Positions 37,800-48,868 of a DNA stretch of 64,000 nucleotides are shown piece after piece. This DNA comes from Carnegiea gigantea (lineage: Eukaryota; Streptophyta; Magnoliopsida; Caryophyllales; Cactaceae): NCBI GenBank assembly GCA_029747015.1, contig JAKOGI010000025.1:1851001-1915000 (forward strand), written 5' to 3'. Positions within the stretch are counted from its first letter, which is position 1. Each line of letters begins with the position of its first letter. The position numbers and the translations under genes were made by a program. The notes beneath the pieces were generated by a model. That model was given only the letters and a program-made list of their open reading frames with translations, was not told the origin of the DNA and did no database searches.

Positions 37800-37966
37800 A
37801 TTTCAGAGCTTCTTCCACCGGAGCTATGGATGGAAATACTGGTTCGACTCTCGGTACGAACTCTGCTCACTCTCAAATGTGTTTCCAAGGCCTTCCTTTC
37901 AATCATCCAAAACCCTAATTTCGCTTATCTGCACTTCTCTCGCTTGAACAACCTCAATTCCGAGTG
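37800..37966 (+). pseudogene. truncated F-box gene fragment lacking a start codon
   Basis: This aligns with the first 55 codons of the F-box genes: ELLPPELWMEILVRLSVRT, then KCVSKAF and NPNFAYLHFSRLNN. The position of the start codon reads ATT instead of ATG. Homology stops at aattccgag, and the sequence continues straight into repeat copy B, which gives an immediate TGA. The F-box itself is well preserved, so the truncation and fusion are fairly recent. Confidence 0.85.
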
Positions 37967-38885
37967 AAGATCTCATTTACTCACTACTTAACTCGTCACG
38001 TACACTCACTTCTAAGCAGGTCAGATAACCCTCTCATAGGAAGAAGCTGAAGCGACATGAATAGACACAGAACTTCTGACATCCATGATAACGTACCCCA
38101 TCACCTATCCTTGCCAGTGTGGATTCATTGGTTGTTTGTATGATCCTGTGAGTATGAATATCATGTTGTGCAGAAAGGTGTGGCAATTGTGCATTCTCGT
38201 CTGTTTCCAATTGACGGGGAATCCAAAGCCGAGCCAAATTCTTCGTACCAGTTTTATACAGGCATAGATCTGCGTCTTGGAGGTAATCTTAAGAAATTGC
38301 TTTTATGTTATATATATGCATCTGGAATGAATGTCTGAGAAATGAGTGCTTGACGTACTTTTCTGTATGGAAGGTATCAAACTGTTCGTCTGGAATGCCC
38401 GAATGATGTTTTGTTTGACGAGAAGCCACAAAATCAACATGCGACATATTTTAGTTATATACTTGTTAATTTAGGCTCTGCAGGTCATGGGGTCCGTTAG
38501 CGTAACCTTCCAGCATACTCGGCCCAAGATTTCGTAACACATGCTGTAACTCACTTCCCTTGGTATCACTGTTTGGTTCAGTATTACATAATGTTCTGCA
38601 TCTGCATGTACGGTCTCCTTGGTATGTGCTTGTGAGCTGGCTTGAGCAGAGGTTTTGGGGATAGAACAAGAGAGCAAAAAGGATGAATTGCAGTGAGTGT
38701 TTTAAAAGTATAGAACACAACTGAATTCAGAGGTCAGGTTGTCATGGCTGCAAGGTGGAAATGTTCCTTTTTTTTGGGGGGGGGGGGGAGGGTAGTGTAA
38801 TTTTATTTTATTTTTTTAATGAAGGTAAGCTTTCCACTTGTAGCGGAGAAAGGGGTAAACAATCCTCGCATTTGGCGAAATTTAA
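37963..38885 (+). repeat. 0.9-kb direct repeat, copy B, fused to an F-box fragment
   Basis: This is the second copy of the repeat at 36241-37157. Both copies begin at agtgaagatctc, and in this copy that point is the exact breakpoint of the F-box fragment. The right end (ggtaaacaatcctcgca, then gcgaaattt) also coincides in both. A run of 12 or more G residues near 38778 is unique to this copy. A MITE begins 35 bases after its right end. Confidence 0.88.
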
Positions 38886-38919
38886 TCATTGTTTTCCATT
38901 TAGACACGAGTGGATATTG

Positions 38920-39344
38920 GGGGTGTTTGGTAACAACAGTTTTTTGAAAAAAAAATAGCTGTTTGGGAGAATTTTGACTGTTTTGACCAGGTCAAACAGC
39001 TTAAGGGTATTTGGTAAAGAGCTGTTTGTAATAGTTACTTGGATCTAAAAAGTTCTTTTTGAAAAAACTATTCCCATTAGCCTTTTCAGAAGAGTTTTTT
39101 GTTGAAATGACATAATTATCCATAAGTTTGAAAAAATTACATAGATCTCATTAAAAACTAGTTCACAGATAAGGACATAAATGAAATTTTACCAACATAT
39201 TTTTTAGAAACAGCTAATTTTTACCAAACACTTTTTCTAAAATTAGCTAATTCAAACAGTTGATATAAACAGCTAATTCAAACAATTAACAGCTAACAGT
39301 TAATACAAACAGCTAACAGTTAGCAGTTGTTTACCAAACAGGGC
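38920..39344. mobile_element. MITE with GTTTGGTAAACAAC-type inverted ends
   Basis: The left end gggtgtttggtaacaac pairs with the complement of the right end, ggccctgtttggtaaacaac. The interior contains further copies of the words caaacagctaa and ttaccaaacac in both orientations. No coding capacity is present. I could not define a convincing target-site duplication, so the superfamily is left open. Confidence 0.7.
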
Positions 39345-42300
39345 CATTGTGAAGAGAAACATGGATGTAAAAGGATATGATATGAAACTAATATTTTTTT
39401 TTTAATCGTTTAATATGAAAATATGTTATCTAATGTCTTCACATTGGATGAATCTATACTGTTTCCAAGTAGACTGTACCAACAACTAGACAAAGAAGGA
39501 TGGATAAGGTATGTGTACATATGGAGCCGTGGAAGGAAAGGAAACACAGCAGTGAGTAATGTGATGTGCACTGCATGAATCCATGTCTCTACTAAAGCTA
39601 CTATCAACCCCAATCATCCAACAAATTAAGTGCAACATACCTTTTTCCCCCTTTGGACAAAGATTAACAAAAGAAAGCTTGTTGCTTTTCCCTTTTTGTT
39701 GCCTCAACTTTTTCCAAGTCTCATGTTTCTTTGTGGCTATAGTTAGTGGTCTCAATTAGTCCCATGGTTGAATATAAACTAGTGGATAAAATTTCCTCAC
39801 CTAAAAGAAAAGCTTACCACCCAAGAAATTAAGCCTGGGAAAATGTCAAAAGAATTTCTAGATAAGGAACATTTTGGTGTTTGTTTTTAACTAGTATACT
39901 ATGAAATGATTGATCAAAAAGCTATCGTTAGGATTCTTTTTACTGCCTCATTCTCCTCGGTCGATGCTCTGTTTAATATGTCCCCTCATGTGAATTACCT
40001 TTGTAACTGAACTGTGGTTACTGTGAAGGCTTCGCTTCATTTCTAGTATGCATTTAAAGATGCATAGTGACCTATCTTATACTAGTTCCATGCTCTAGTC
40101 TGGCACACTCAATGGCTTGCTTCTTCCTTAAAACCATCACAATTAATACTCTCTGTCTCTCTCTTTTTTTAACGGAAAATATATTACTGCTCAAAACTCT
40201 TTTTTCTCTTTTGGTGGTAGGACACTTCTAGAAGTAGTGGTTACATTTTTTTTATTATTTACTTTTTGAAAAAAAACCCCGATAAAATTCAGACTATATT
40301 ATGTGAGGTAATCTCGATAACTGTACAATTTCTCTTCAACTCATGCCTCAGTAGCCAACTGCACTACTCTTAATATCTAATCTTAACAATGAAGGATTAA
40401 TATATGGATGATTAGTTGAAAATGGTCCCAATTAGTGGTGGTGTTACTCTCTAGACACTAGCTTTCCAGTTAAGGAGAAAATCAAGTGTTGTCCCCAGGC
40501 TAATGGGATTTTTTTTAAAAAAAAAATCATTATTAACTGCACAAAAAGGCAGGTATCATTAGCACCAACAAATGCCAAATCTGCTATATTTAGGTGGTCC
40601 AATGTAGGCTACTTAAATTAATGGTGTAATTGATTAGAGAATGCCATGCCATATACTTTGTGCAAATTAATTTTTGTTTGTTGACAAATGACAACAACTA
40701 CATCTTCCAAGTTGAAAAATGAAATACATATACAGTAGGCCTTGGGAGAAGTGATAGGGATGTTCTTCCAAATGTTCTCTGTCATTTTAATTTTATTTTA
40801 GTACACTTGTATTTCTAAATATTAAATGTTATAATGGTCACTAATTCTCCAATTTTATATGTTAGAAAGTGCTTGTCAAATCCACGTAAAGCACTAAAGT
40901 AGAATTATATTTCAATATAATTACCTTCATATATGGAGATAACAACATAATTGTCTGTAAGGACAAAAAATTAAAAAATAGAAACTATGCTATTTGCAAT
41001 CTTTCTTTGTCATGGGTTTTTGATAACAAGGTGCTATCATGATATAAAGTATCAGATTAAAATCTTCTACATTAATTTCATATTTTTGCTTCTAGTATGG
41101 AGTTAGAAAATAGATCGGTTCATGTCAACTCGTTTGAAATTGGACCAATTTTATGTTGATAATGAAAATAGCTTAAATGTGGTCAAAAATTTTAAAAACG
41201 TATTACACACTAAATGGTCAATTTGTATTGTATTTATGTTTCTCTCAATAATTTTATGCCAGATTCGACTCATGCTGTATTGTTGGATCATCGTTTCCTA
41301 TCTCTAACCTATACTAAAAGATAAAAAGCATTAGTTTCTAGCAAAAGTAGTAGAATTTTCCTACCATTGCCTTCCATCATCCATGTCAATGTTGATTATG
41401 AAACTTGGAAACAAGCATACCAAAAAAAAAAAAAAAGAAAAAAAAAAGGAAATAAACTTCATCCAACTTCATGCCTCACCCTTCTTTAAAGTGAGATGAA
41501 TCCTAACCTTGCCATGCCACATTCTTTGCCTAGTTGTCCTCCTATGTGTCAATAAGATCTTAATTTAATGACTAAATTTAAGATTCTAAATATGTTACGT
41601 TTTAAAATTTTTAATTTTCTTTCTTCCGTTGTATTGTAATTATATTACAAATTTACAATTTCTATTGTGAATCTTTTTTGGGAAAAAAAAAAAAGTGTCC
41701 TAGTTTGAAAAGTACTTGGTGGCTCCTTGGTGCCTTGTTTAGAGAAAGATACAACCCCCTCTTCATTGTTAACTAGCTTTTTTTATTATTTTGGAGAAAG
41801 CAATTAACCAATTAACTAATCTAAACTATTAAACAAGAACCCTTAACAAGGAAGTAATCTGACATCTATATCCACCACTCAAGTGTTACCACATTCAACA
41901 TCATAATCATTCCACATGGTCAATCCTCAAAATGCCAAACACAACAACTCTACAATAAAATAGCAATCAATTAATTAATTAAATTAGAAATTTAATACAA
42001 AAAACATTCAAGCAAAAAAAAAAAACAGAAACATTCCATTCCATTCCCATTTCTATTTCGATTGATATAATAATCCCACACATCATGAAAAGACAAAATC
42101 ATACTGCCCACATTGCAAGTACATATTTCTCACCACCAATTTTTTTTTTTTTTTTTGGGTTCTTAAAAAAAGACCTAAACTGTTTAAAGATCACCCAAAA
42201 TCTATTCCTTGATTTCCTTCTCCAAAATTCCTAATTATTTACACATGCACCCATGCTACCAACTTTGTTTAAAATTAATAAACTAAAAAAAAAAGCCCAT

Positions 42301-42438
42301 TTTAATAATAACTTCACTTTTGAAAAAGCACCAACTTCCATCAATAATTACACACTGTACCATAATTGGACACCGAGCTAGGGAGGAAACCCCAAAAAAA
42401 AAAAATAAAAAAAAAAAGGAAATGACCCAAAAGAAAAG
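39345..42438. other. AT-rich intergenic DNA without genes
   Basis: No gene can be supported over 3.1 kb. There are poly-A and poly-T runs (about 41421-41447 and 42141-42156). Short frames at 39410-39755 and 41122-41307 resemble nothing known. On the minus strand near 40290-40370 a stretch (gttggctactgaggcatgag) is weakly reminiscent of a SINE head, but not enough to call. The right end is the probable 3' untranslated region of the U-box gene. Confidence 0.5.
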
Positions 42439-44103
42439 TCAAGGGTCAACACTCCGTGGACTTTCCAACACCACCAGGGGGGCGGCGCCACCGGCCATAC
42501 GGTGGCGAGACCGACTGAGTCCGCCGGACTCAAGAATCGCCTCCCAATCGACCTCCTCCACTGCCTCTTGCTGCTGCGGCCCCTTCAACATCACGAGTAT
42601 TCTCTTGGCCTTCTCTTTGGCTCTCTCACTTCCACTCTCCTCCACCTCCTTCAGCACCTCCGCCGCACGCGCCTCCTTGGCCAACGCCTTGAACCTCATA
42701 CTCCCATGGCTGAGTGCGTACAGCGCCGCCAGGCAGTTCTCCCGAGTCGACTCGGACTCGAACTCGTCCCTCCTCCTCAGCATCGCCACCAGGTGCTCCA
42801 CCGCGTTGCAGTCCAACATCGCCGCCTTCCCGTCCGCGCTCGCCGCCAGCTGGCACAGCACCAGCACAACTCTTCCGGAAACCGCCTCTTTCTCCGATCG
42901 CAGCGCCGCCAGCAACGACGGCACTGCGTTCAGTTTAACGAGTTTGACTCGGTTGCTGTGGACTAGCGAGAGGTGGTAGAGTGCGAGCGCTGAGTCGCTC
43001 CGAGTTCGCTCGGACTCGGACCGAATCAAGCAGTGCATCAATGGCGGAAGAGCTCCGAGGACTCCAATGGCGGTCTTGTTGTCGTCCTCCAAGGAGAGAG
43101 AGAATATCGCACCGGCGGCGTGCTCCTGAGCCTCCGGCGACCTCGATTTCAAAAGATCGACCACATTCGGAACGATTCCTGACCGCATGATCTTGATCTT
43201 GTTCGGCTTCTCAAGGGACAAATTCACCAGAGCAGCTATGGCGTTCGACTGAACTTTCTCATAGCTCGAAATCAACAACGACCGGAGAGCTAACAGCAAT
43301 CTCGAAGTGCAAAGTTCAATTCGAGCATTTTCGTTCGTTCTGGTGGCTTTTCGAAGAGCAATCGCACCTTGCTCTTGCTCAAACGGATCAAAGCTCTTGA
43401 ATTTCGCGATGAATTGTTCTTCCTCGGAGCAATTAGGGTTAGGGTTTAGGATTTCGTCGGAGACTAGGGTTTCCGATGAGGAAGAATTAGGGAAAGACGA
43501 GGACGACCAGCAAGCCGGCTTGGTGGTGAACGGCAGAGGAGTGTACGGACTAGCGGCGCCAACGATGACGGACTCGTCGGAACTCGTCGACGAGTCGAAC
43601 CGGTTAGCTCGGTGAGTCAACTCCGTCACAGCGTGCGACACATCCGGGTCGGGTTTGTCCTTCACCGCTTCAATCAAGAACCTCTCGGAAGGCCGAATCA
43701 GCCCCTTCTTGACTTCATCTTCTCTCTCCTCCCCGACGAGGTGGCGGACGATCTTCTCCACGGCGGCATAGTCCTTCACCGCCGGTAAAGCGACGCCGTT
43801 TTGGGAGCACCACTTGGGGATGGACGACTGGAGCGCCAAATTGGGTATCTGGGTCGACAAATCGGGTCGGCTTCCGTCGGGAAGAGTGGGGGTGAACCGG
43901 AGGTCACGGCAGACTTGGACGCAGAGGCGGTCGAAGGTGTGCCCGGACCCGACTACAACAGGGTCGGATATGAGCGACCCGCAGATGGCGCAGACGTACT
44001 CCGGCGGCGGCGGCGGAGGTTGTGGGCGCGACGGAGATGGGCGGTGGTACAAGGAGACCTTCCACTTGAGAAACCTTCCATTTCCATTTCCACTTCCACC
44101 CAT
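42439..44103 (-). CDS. U-box/ARM-repeat E3 ubiquitin ligase, PUB38-41 group
   Basis: Plant U-box proteins with armadillo repeats are E3 ubiquitin ligases; the U-box recruits the E2 enzyme and the ARM repeats bind substrate. The single exon encodes 554 residues. A proline tract at about residues 27-34 precedes the U-box (about 36-100: YVCAICGSLISDPVVVGSGH, then FDRLCV, and further IPNLALQSSIPKWC). A variable Ser-rich linker follows, then about five ARM repeats from about residue 235 to 500, for example VQSNAIAALVNLSLE and EAQEHAAGAIFSLSLEDDNK. The short PUB38-41 layout without the UND domain fits, and those relatives are also intronless. The region is markedly GC-rich, which creates long chance frames on the other strand. 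Confidence 0.94.
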   Translation of the reverse strand: MGGSGNGNGRFLKWKVSLYHRPSPSRPQPPPPPPEYVCAICGSLISDPVVVGSGHTFDRLCVQVCRDLRFTPTLPDGSRPDLSTQIPNLALQSSIPKWCSQNGVALPAVKDYAAVEKIVRHLVGEEREDEVKKGLIRPSERFLIEAVKDKPDPDVSHAVTELTHRANRFDSSTSSDESVIVGAASPYTPLPFTTKPACWSSSSFPNSSSSETLVSDEILNPNPNCSEEEQFIAKFKSFDPFEQEQGAIALRKATRTNENARIELCTSRLLLALRSLLISSYEKVQSNAIAALVNLSLEKPNKIKIMRSGIVPNVVDLLKSRSPEAQEHAAGAIFSLSLEDDNKTAIGVLGALPPLMHCLIRSESERTRSDSALALYHLSLVHSNRVKLVKLNAVPSLLAALRSEKEAVSGRVVLVLCQLAASADGKAAMLDCNAVEHLVAMLRRRDEFESESTRENCLAALYALSHGSMRFKALAKEARAAEVLKEVEESGSERAKEKAKRILVMLKGPQQQEAVEEVDWEAILESGGLSRSRHRMAGGAAPLVVLESPRSVDP

Positions 44104-45709
44104 GGATGAATGAAGTCAGAGCTTGAGAAGTTGATTTCAGCTGCTCATGAGGTATGATATGATTAATGAACCCCTTTTTTTTTTTTCTCTTTTTTTTGGG
44201 GAAAATTAAGGAGGTGGTGGGTTTGGTAAGATTGAGGAGCGAGACTGAGTCTATGGGAGTCAGAATCTGAGCTGACTTGAATCCCTGATAGGCGTGGCCG
44301 CCTGGCGTTACGGGTGGGGTTGAAGAGGGAGAAAGAGAGAGAGAGATGCAGAAGGCGGAGATAACGTAGAGTTTGGTTTGCTAATTGCTAGGAAGAAAGG
44401 CCTCGTGCTTTGAGTTTTATTTACTCAGAGGCAAGTAGGCATTTATTTGGACCATTCTATTTTGTTTGGGGTTTATTGTTTTTCTGGTAGAATTGGAAAA
44501 GTTTAATCTAATATGATAATACGATCTAAATTTAATTTGAAGTTAATGAAAGAGATAGGAATTCGATACGAATCGAATTGATTTCGATATGAAATTCACA
44601 CGATTTGACTATTTAATATGAAAACATGTTATTTTTTAATTTTAAGTAAATCTAAACTATTTTCAAAGGTGACACGAAAATGATCCGTTTATTAAATGAG
44701 TCGATCGGAAGCAACATATTTTGCAACACTAATTGTTGGGTCGAACTTACAATTTTTTTAGATTATTATGTATGATATTGTTTTTATTTTTTAGAACGCA
44801 CTGTCTATTGGAGTATGAACTGACAAATGAGATAGTTTCGTTTGAATGTACCAGGTGAAACGAGTAGGAATGCATCATTTGAAGGTTCATAAGTCGATGC
44901 ACTTCTGTTTGCATTGGTATAACAACAGCAATAACCCCCAGTTTGGGTCCTGCTTTCGGTGGGTCTGGAAAGATTCAGATGTAGGTAATCTTACCTATGC
45001 AGATATTTCTACTTGCAGAGAGGCCTTTTGCTTGAACTTGATGTCGAGAATAAATATGATCTGAAATTAAGATGACCTAACCCATAGTTCTATATTGTTC
45101 AACTTCTATGGTTTACTAAGCTGGATGTAACATTGAAATTCCATTGAAGTCGTTCAAGCAAGGGAAGGGTTCTGTTTTACTCTGCCGTTTATGCTCTCAT
45201 ATCAAAATACTCATAAATAGAACTATTTATAATATTAAGAGTAGATTCTTTGTATCATATTTCTTCAATGTTTTATCTATAATAAAATCATAACAAACTA
45301 CGATATAAAAATTTGATACATTGCGAACATTAAGGTGATTATCTTTTTTTTTTTTGATCGAATAAAGTGATTATCTTAAAATTAACAATATAAAATTTTT
45401 CTATTTTTCTTATTTAAAAAAACCATCAATATAAAATTCCACACACCTATGTTCTTCAGAAGAAAGTTCTTGCACAATGAGCAATGTTTTGCTGCCATCG
45501 AGTCTAATTGGAAGAAATTCCTTTCTTGTTGAACCCTGTATTTAATTGGAAGAAATTCCTTTGCTGTTAATATTCATCTTGTCTGATTAGATATAATATA
45601 ATCTTACGAATAATTTGGGCTGAATCTGGGGGCGAGCCGTACATCAAGAAAAGATATGAGGCAAAGTATAATATTTGATGGGTCAAACATTGGATCCATC
45701 CCTATCCAA

Positions 45710-45740
<31 letters not shown>

Positions 45741-46222
45741 GGATTGGGGAGATCAAATATAACAACTAATAATTAAGAACAAGACCGGTTCGTTCCGCAC
45801 TAGCAGAGTAGTAGTAGACTGCTAGTTTGTAGTGTTCTGCTTAGCCAACCTGCAGGTCAAGGTCGTTAATGATAGACTAATAATTTAGTCATTAAAATGT
45901 GCATTAAAAATGTCAATGACTATGGTGATTACTGATCTTTAATTCATGTTGAGGATGGGGTTTTGGGTAGTGCATGCATACAATGTATAGTAAATCCTGC
46001 TAGATTATGAAATCATGAGTTCAACATCTACTCTTTCGATCTATGTAAGGTTCTAGATTGAATTTTGTAAAATAACTGTATTTATTCTAAAAAAGGATTT
46101 ATTCTTGATGAGCGTATAATAACTCGATTTTTTGTCAGTAGAAGGTTGAAGATTAGAATCAACTCAAAAGTCTGTTAGCTCCACAGTCTCAAAAGACAAT
46201 GACTAGTTTGTGCACTTAGGGA
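44104..46222. other. promoter of the U-box gene and intergenic DNA
   Basis: Upstream of the U-box start codon there is a short GA repeat (about 44330-44345) and a T-rich run. A 72-codon plus-strand frame at 44846-45064 has no family match. Two copies of aattggaagaaattcctttc lie at about 45508-45560. A T run of about 28 bases lies at 45713-45740. Confidence 0.45.
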
Positions 46223-46416
46223 GGGCCTCTTCTTTTCATTGGGAAATATGAGTTGGGAAATGGGTGAGATTGATTGAGAATGATTGAAGTGTCTTGAAGT
46301 GGGTTAAAGTGGATGAAATTTAGTTAAAGTAGGTTAAAGTTGAAATTTTTTTGTTGAAATAACTTAAAATTGATTGAAATTAGTAAATTGAGATTTACCA
46401 ACGAAAAAAAATAGGC
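46223..46416. mobile_element. MITE, GTTCTTTTCGTGGG family
   Basis: The left end GGGCCTCTTCTTTTCATTGG pairs with the complement of the right end, GGGCCTATTTTTTTTCGTTGG. The interior repeats words such as ttgaagtgg and ggttaaagt. It is the same family as the neighbour at 46580-46786, which carries the complementary interior words and so lies in the opposite orientation. Confidence 0.75.
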
Positions 46417-46579
46417 CCTTAGTACCCATACTAGACTTCATATTGCCATACTGGGCGAGTCAGGGAGTCACCTAGCTATAAGCTTAGTCTTATCTAGTTA
46501 TCTTACTCAGAAGAATTATAGATAAAGAATAGGCACTGGGGGGATTGGGGCATTGGGCAATCATAACTGACCTTAATTA

Positions 46580-46786
46580 GGGCTTGTTCTTTTCGTGGGT
46601 CAATTCTAAAATACCATCCTCAACCCACTTTAACCTACTTCAACAAACTTCAACCCACTTCAATCCACTTCTACTATTTTAACCAAGTTCAATTTATCAT
46701 ATAAAAAAAATTCAACTTACTTCAATATGTTTCAACCCATTTTATCCTTTTACCCATTCTAATTTACCTATGAAAAGAACGGGCCC
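46580..46786. mobile_element. MITE, GTTCTTTTCGTGGG family, best preserved copy
   Basis: The left end GGGCTTGTTCTTTTCGTGGG pairs with the complement of the right end, GGGCCCGTTCTTTTCATAGG. The 207-bp element is made largely of repeated cttcaaccca-type words. TTA lies before the left end and TTG after the right end, which may be a degraded 3-bp duplication. Confidence 0.78.
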
Positions 46787-47574
46787 TTGGTACCTTGCAG
46801 TAGATTCGAAACTATGGTTGAAGATGAGTTGTTGACAGGCTAACAGTTAAGGTCTGATGCGGAGCCAGGCTGGTCCAGAACTGGCACAAAATGACACAGT
46901 ACTATCACTGGCCTTACTAAGCCAATTGGGCCATCTCTTCTTGCCAAACACGACCCAAAATAAATCAAACTAAGAGAATAAGAGAGCAATCCCATTCTTC
47001 TATTGGATTCTTTGTGTTTTGTTTAAATTTTAATCACAATCATTGCTCTGTGAATTCTGTCATACACCTGAAACCATAGTCTTGGAACAGTGTAGAGTGT
47101 ATATATATATATATATATATATAGGTTTAGGTTTTTCGTTCGAGCAGTCTAAGGCTTTCGGGTGCTCAGTACAGGTGTTGCCCTTATTCGTATGAGTCAT
47201 TATTTGTGTTGGTTAAGTCGATTGATTTTCAAATGGTATGGAATATTGTCTTTGGAGCAAAAATAATTTTAGGAAAGGATTTCATGTATCACAAGCATTT
47301 TAGATTGAGATTATAGTTCTGGTATGTGGGTGATTGTAGTAATAGTAGTATGTGGGTAAGTGGGTTTCACACCTACTCTTCAGTCTTCATAGATATTTTC
47401 CGTTTTTTGTTTCGTGTTGGTTGATATAAATACTGACATTATCTTTGTACCGCTGGAGCAATCACTTCAGACCTTATCTCTTCTTGCTGGTGGGTACTTG
47501 GGGAAAGTCCCATTTCACTCCAACCTTCCTCTCCAAACTCAACTGCGTCGGCTAGTTGTCGTCCGTCATTACTG
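46787..47574. promoter_or_regulatory. upstream region of the cyclophilin gene
   Basis: This contains a (TA)n run at about 47099-47122 and no other gene. The 5' leader near 47460-47574 is CT-rich. It is notable that this gene has a plausible leader even though its coding region lacks introns. Confidence 0.4.
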
Positions 47575-48363
47575 ATGGCCTCTTACTCGGCATTCACCAT
47601 TCAAATGACGGCCTCGAAAACCTGTTGTCACAGTTTCCAGGGCAGTTTACCCCGTGGTGTTTACTGCATAAATGGCAACTTCAAAATCCCTACTTGGACA
47701 AGCTGCTCAACAACCAGGTTGCCATCAAGCTTTTTCAACACCTCATCCTTGGTTTACAAACTCTCCAAGACATCATCCTTGAATGTGCCTTCGCCTCGCC
47801 ACAGGACTCTTAGCATCAAGTCCTTAGCTAGTGACACCCAAGAGCTCCAAGCAAAAGTTACTAAAAAATGCTTCTTAGACGTAGAGATTGGTGGGCAGCG
47901 ATTAGGCAGGATTGTCATTGGGTTGTATGGAGATGTTGTTCCTAAAACTGTTGAGAACTTCCGTGCTCTTTGTACTGGAGAGAAAGGGTATGGCTATAAG
48001 GGGTCCTCCTTTCACCGCATAATCAAGAATTTCATGATTCAAGGAGGGGACTTCACTGAAGGAGATGGGACTGGGGGGGTCAGCATTTACGGTCCGCGTT
48101 TTGACGATGAAAACTTTGCTTTGAAACACGTTGGACCGGGTGTTCTGAGCATGGCGAATGCGGGTCCTGATACCAATGGCAGCCAGTTCTTCATATGCAC
48201 TGTAGAAACCCCCTGGCTCAATGGCCGCCATGTTGTGTTTGGACATGTTGTTGAAGGGATGGATGTTGTCTGGAAGCTTGAAGATGTAGAGACTAGCAGA
48301 ATGGATTGTCCCCGCAAGCCCTGCAAAATTGTCAATTGTGGAGAGTTGCCTTTGGGTGCTTGA
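47575..48363 (+). CDS. CYP20-3: plastid-type cyclophilin (peptidyl-prolyl isomerase), intronless
   Basis: Cyclophilins catalyse cis-trans isomerisation of peptide bonds before proline. This 262-residue protein has a Ser/Thr-rich N-terminal extension of about 90 residues, poor in acidic residues and suited to a chloroplast transit peptide, then one complete cyclophilin domain (about 96-260). Active-site residues are present: Phe146-His147-Arg148 (FHRII), the FMIQGGDF motif, MANAGP, Trp214 (needed for cyclosporin binding in the family) and His219. The words [15 protein letters not shown] and CGELPLGA are closer to stromal CYP20-3/ROC4 than to lumenal CYP20-2. As I recall, plastid CYP20-3 genes have several introns, so this single-exon gene may be a retrocopy that kept an intact frame. 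Confidence 0.9.
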   Translation: MASYSAFTIQMTASKTCCHSFQGSLPRGVYCINGNFKIPTWTSCSTTRLPSSFFNTSSLVYKLSKTSSLNVPSPRHRTLSIKSLASDTQELQAKVTKKCFLDVEIGGQRLGRIVIGLYGDVVPKTVENFRALCTGEKGYGYKGSSFHRIIKNFMIQGGDFTEGDGTGGVSIYGPRFDDENFALKHVGPGVLSMANAGPDTNGSQFFICTVETPWLNGRHVVFGHVVEGMDVVWKLEDVETSRMDCPRKPCKIVNCGELPLGA

Positions 48364-48868
48364 TTGTTTTCACTTTTCAGCTTTGCTGATTACTTTGGTA
48401 TGAGGATGAGACTCCTTTAAATTGAGGGACCATGCGTCTTGTAGCTTCTGAGATATCATTGGTTGTTTTTCGCTATCTGGTATAGTTTTCTTGACAGAGT
48501 AAGCATGTATTGTCCATTTATGCCATTTAATGAGAAGTTTTGGTTTATGGCTTTATGTACCTGGTTTTCAAGTTCTTGATTGTCTGGTATTCATACTCTT
48601 GCCTTATTGTCTAGCAGAACAAACTGGCCTAACTTATTGGCCTATTTTGGGAAAATAGTATCAAAAGATACTGATTTTGAGATGGATTTTACCGCGCCTA
48701 ACTTTGTTGTACTGGGTTTTAATCTGGTTTTGATATGTATGCATTGTTTGTGTTACAGACTTAACAGTCAATGATGTCTGGTAGCATCAGATGCACTTGG
48801 TCATACAGATATTCATGAGTTAAGTACTAGTATATCTAGCTGTTGGGCTCAACAATTTTTCGAAAACT
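48364..48868. other. 3' flank of the cyclophilin gene
   Basis: This is the likely 3' untranslated region. Part of it (48378-48462) resembles a stretch at 50885-50965 in word order (ttatgaagatga / gtatgaggatga, then ctcgtagctttt / cttgtagcttct). No poly-A tract or target-site duplication is visible to prove retroposition. Confidence 0.5.

Noticed and set aside
40290..40370. Possible SINE head on the minus strand
   Set aside because: Only one loosely tRNA-like stretch is visible, without a clear B box at the right distance or a second copy in the window.
42320..44113. Several plus-strand open frames of 69-219 codons opposite the U-box gene
   Set aside because: They lie antisense to a well-supported 554-codon E3 ligase gene in GC-rich DNA, where stop codons are rare by chance, and they have low-complexity translations without family signatures.
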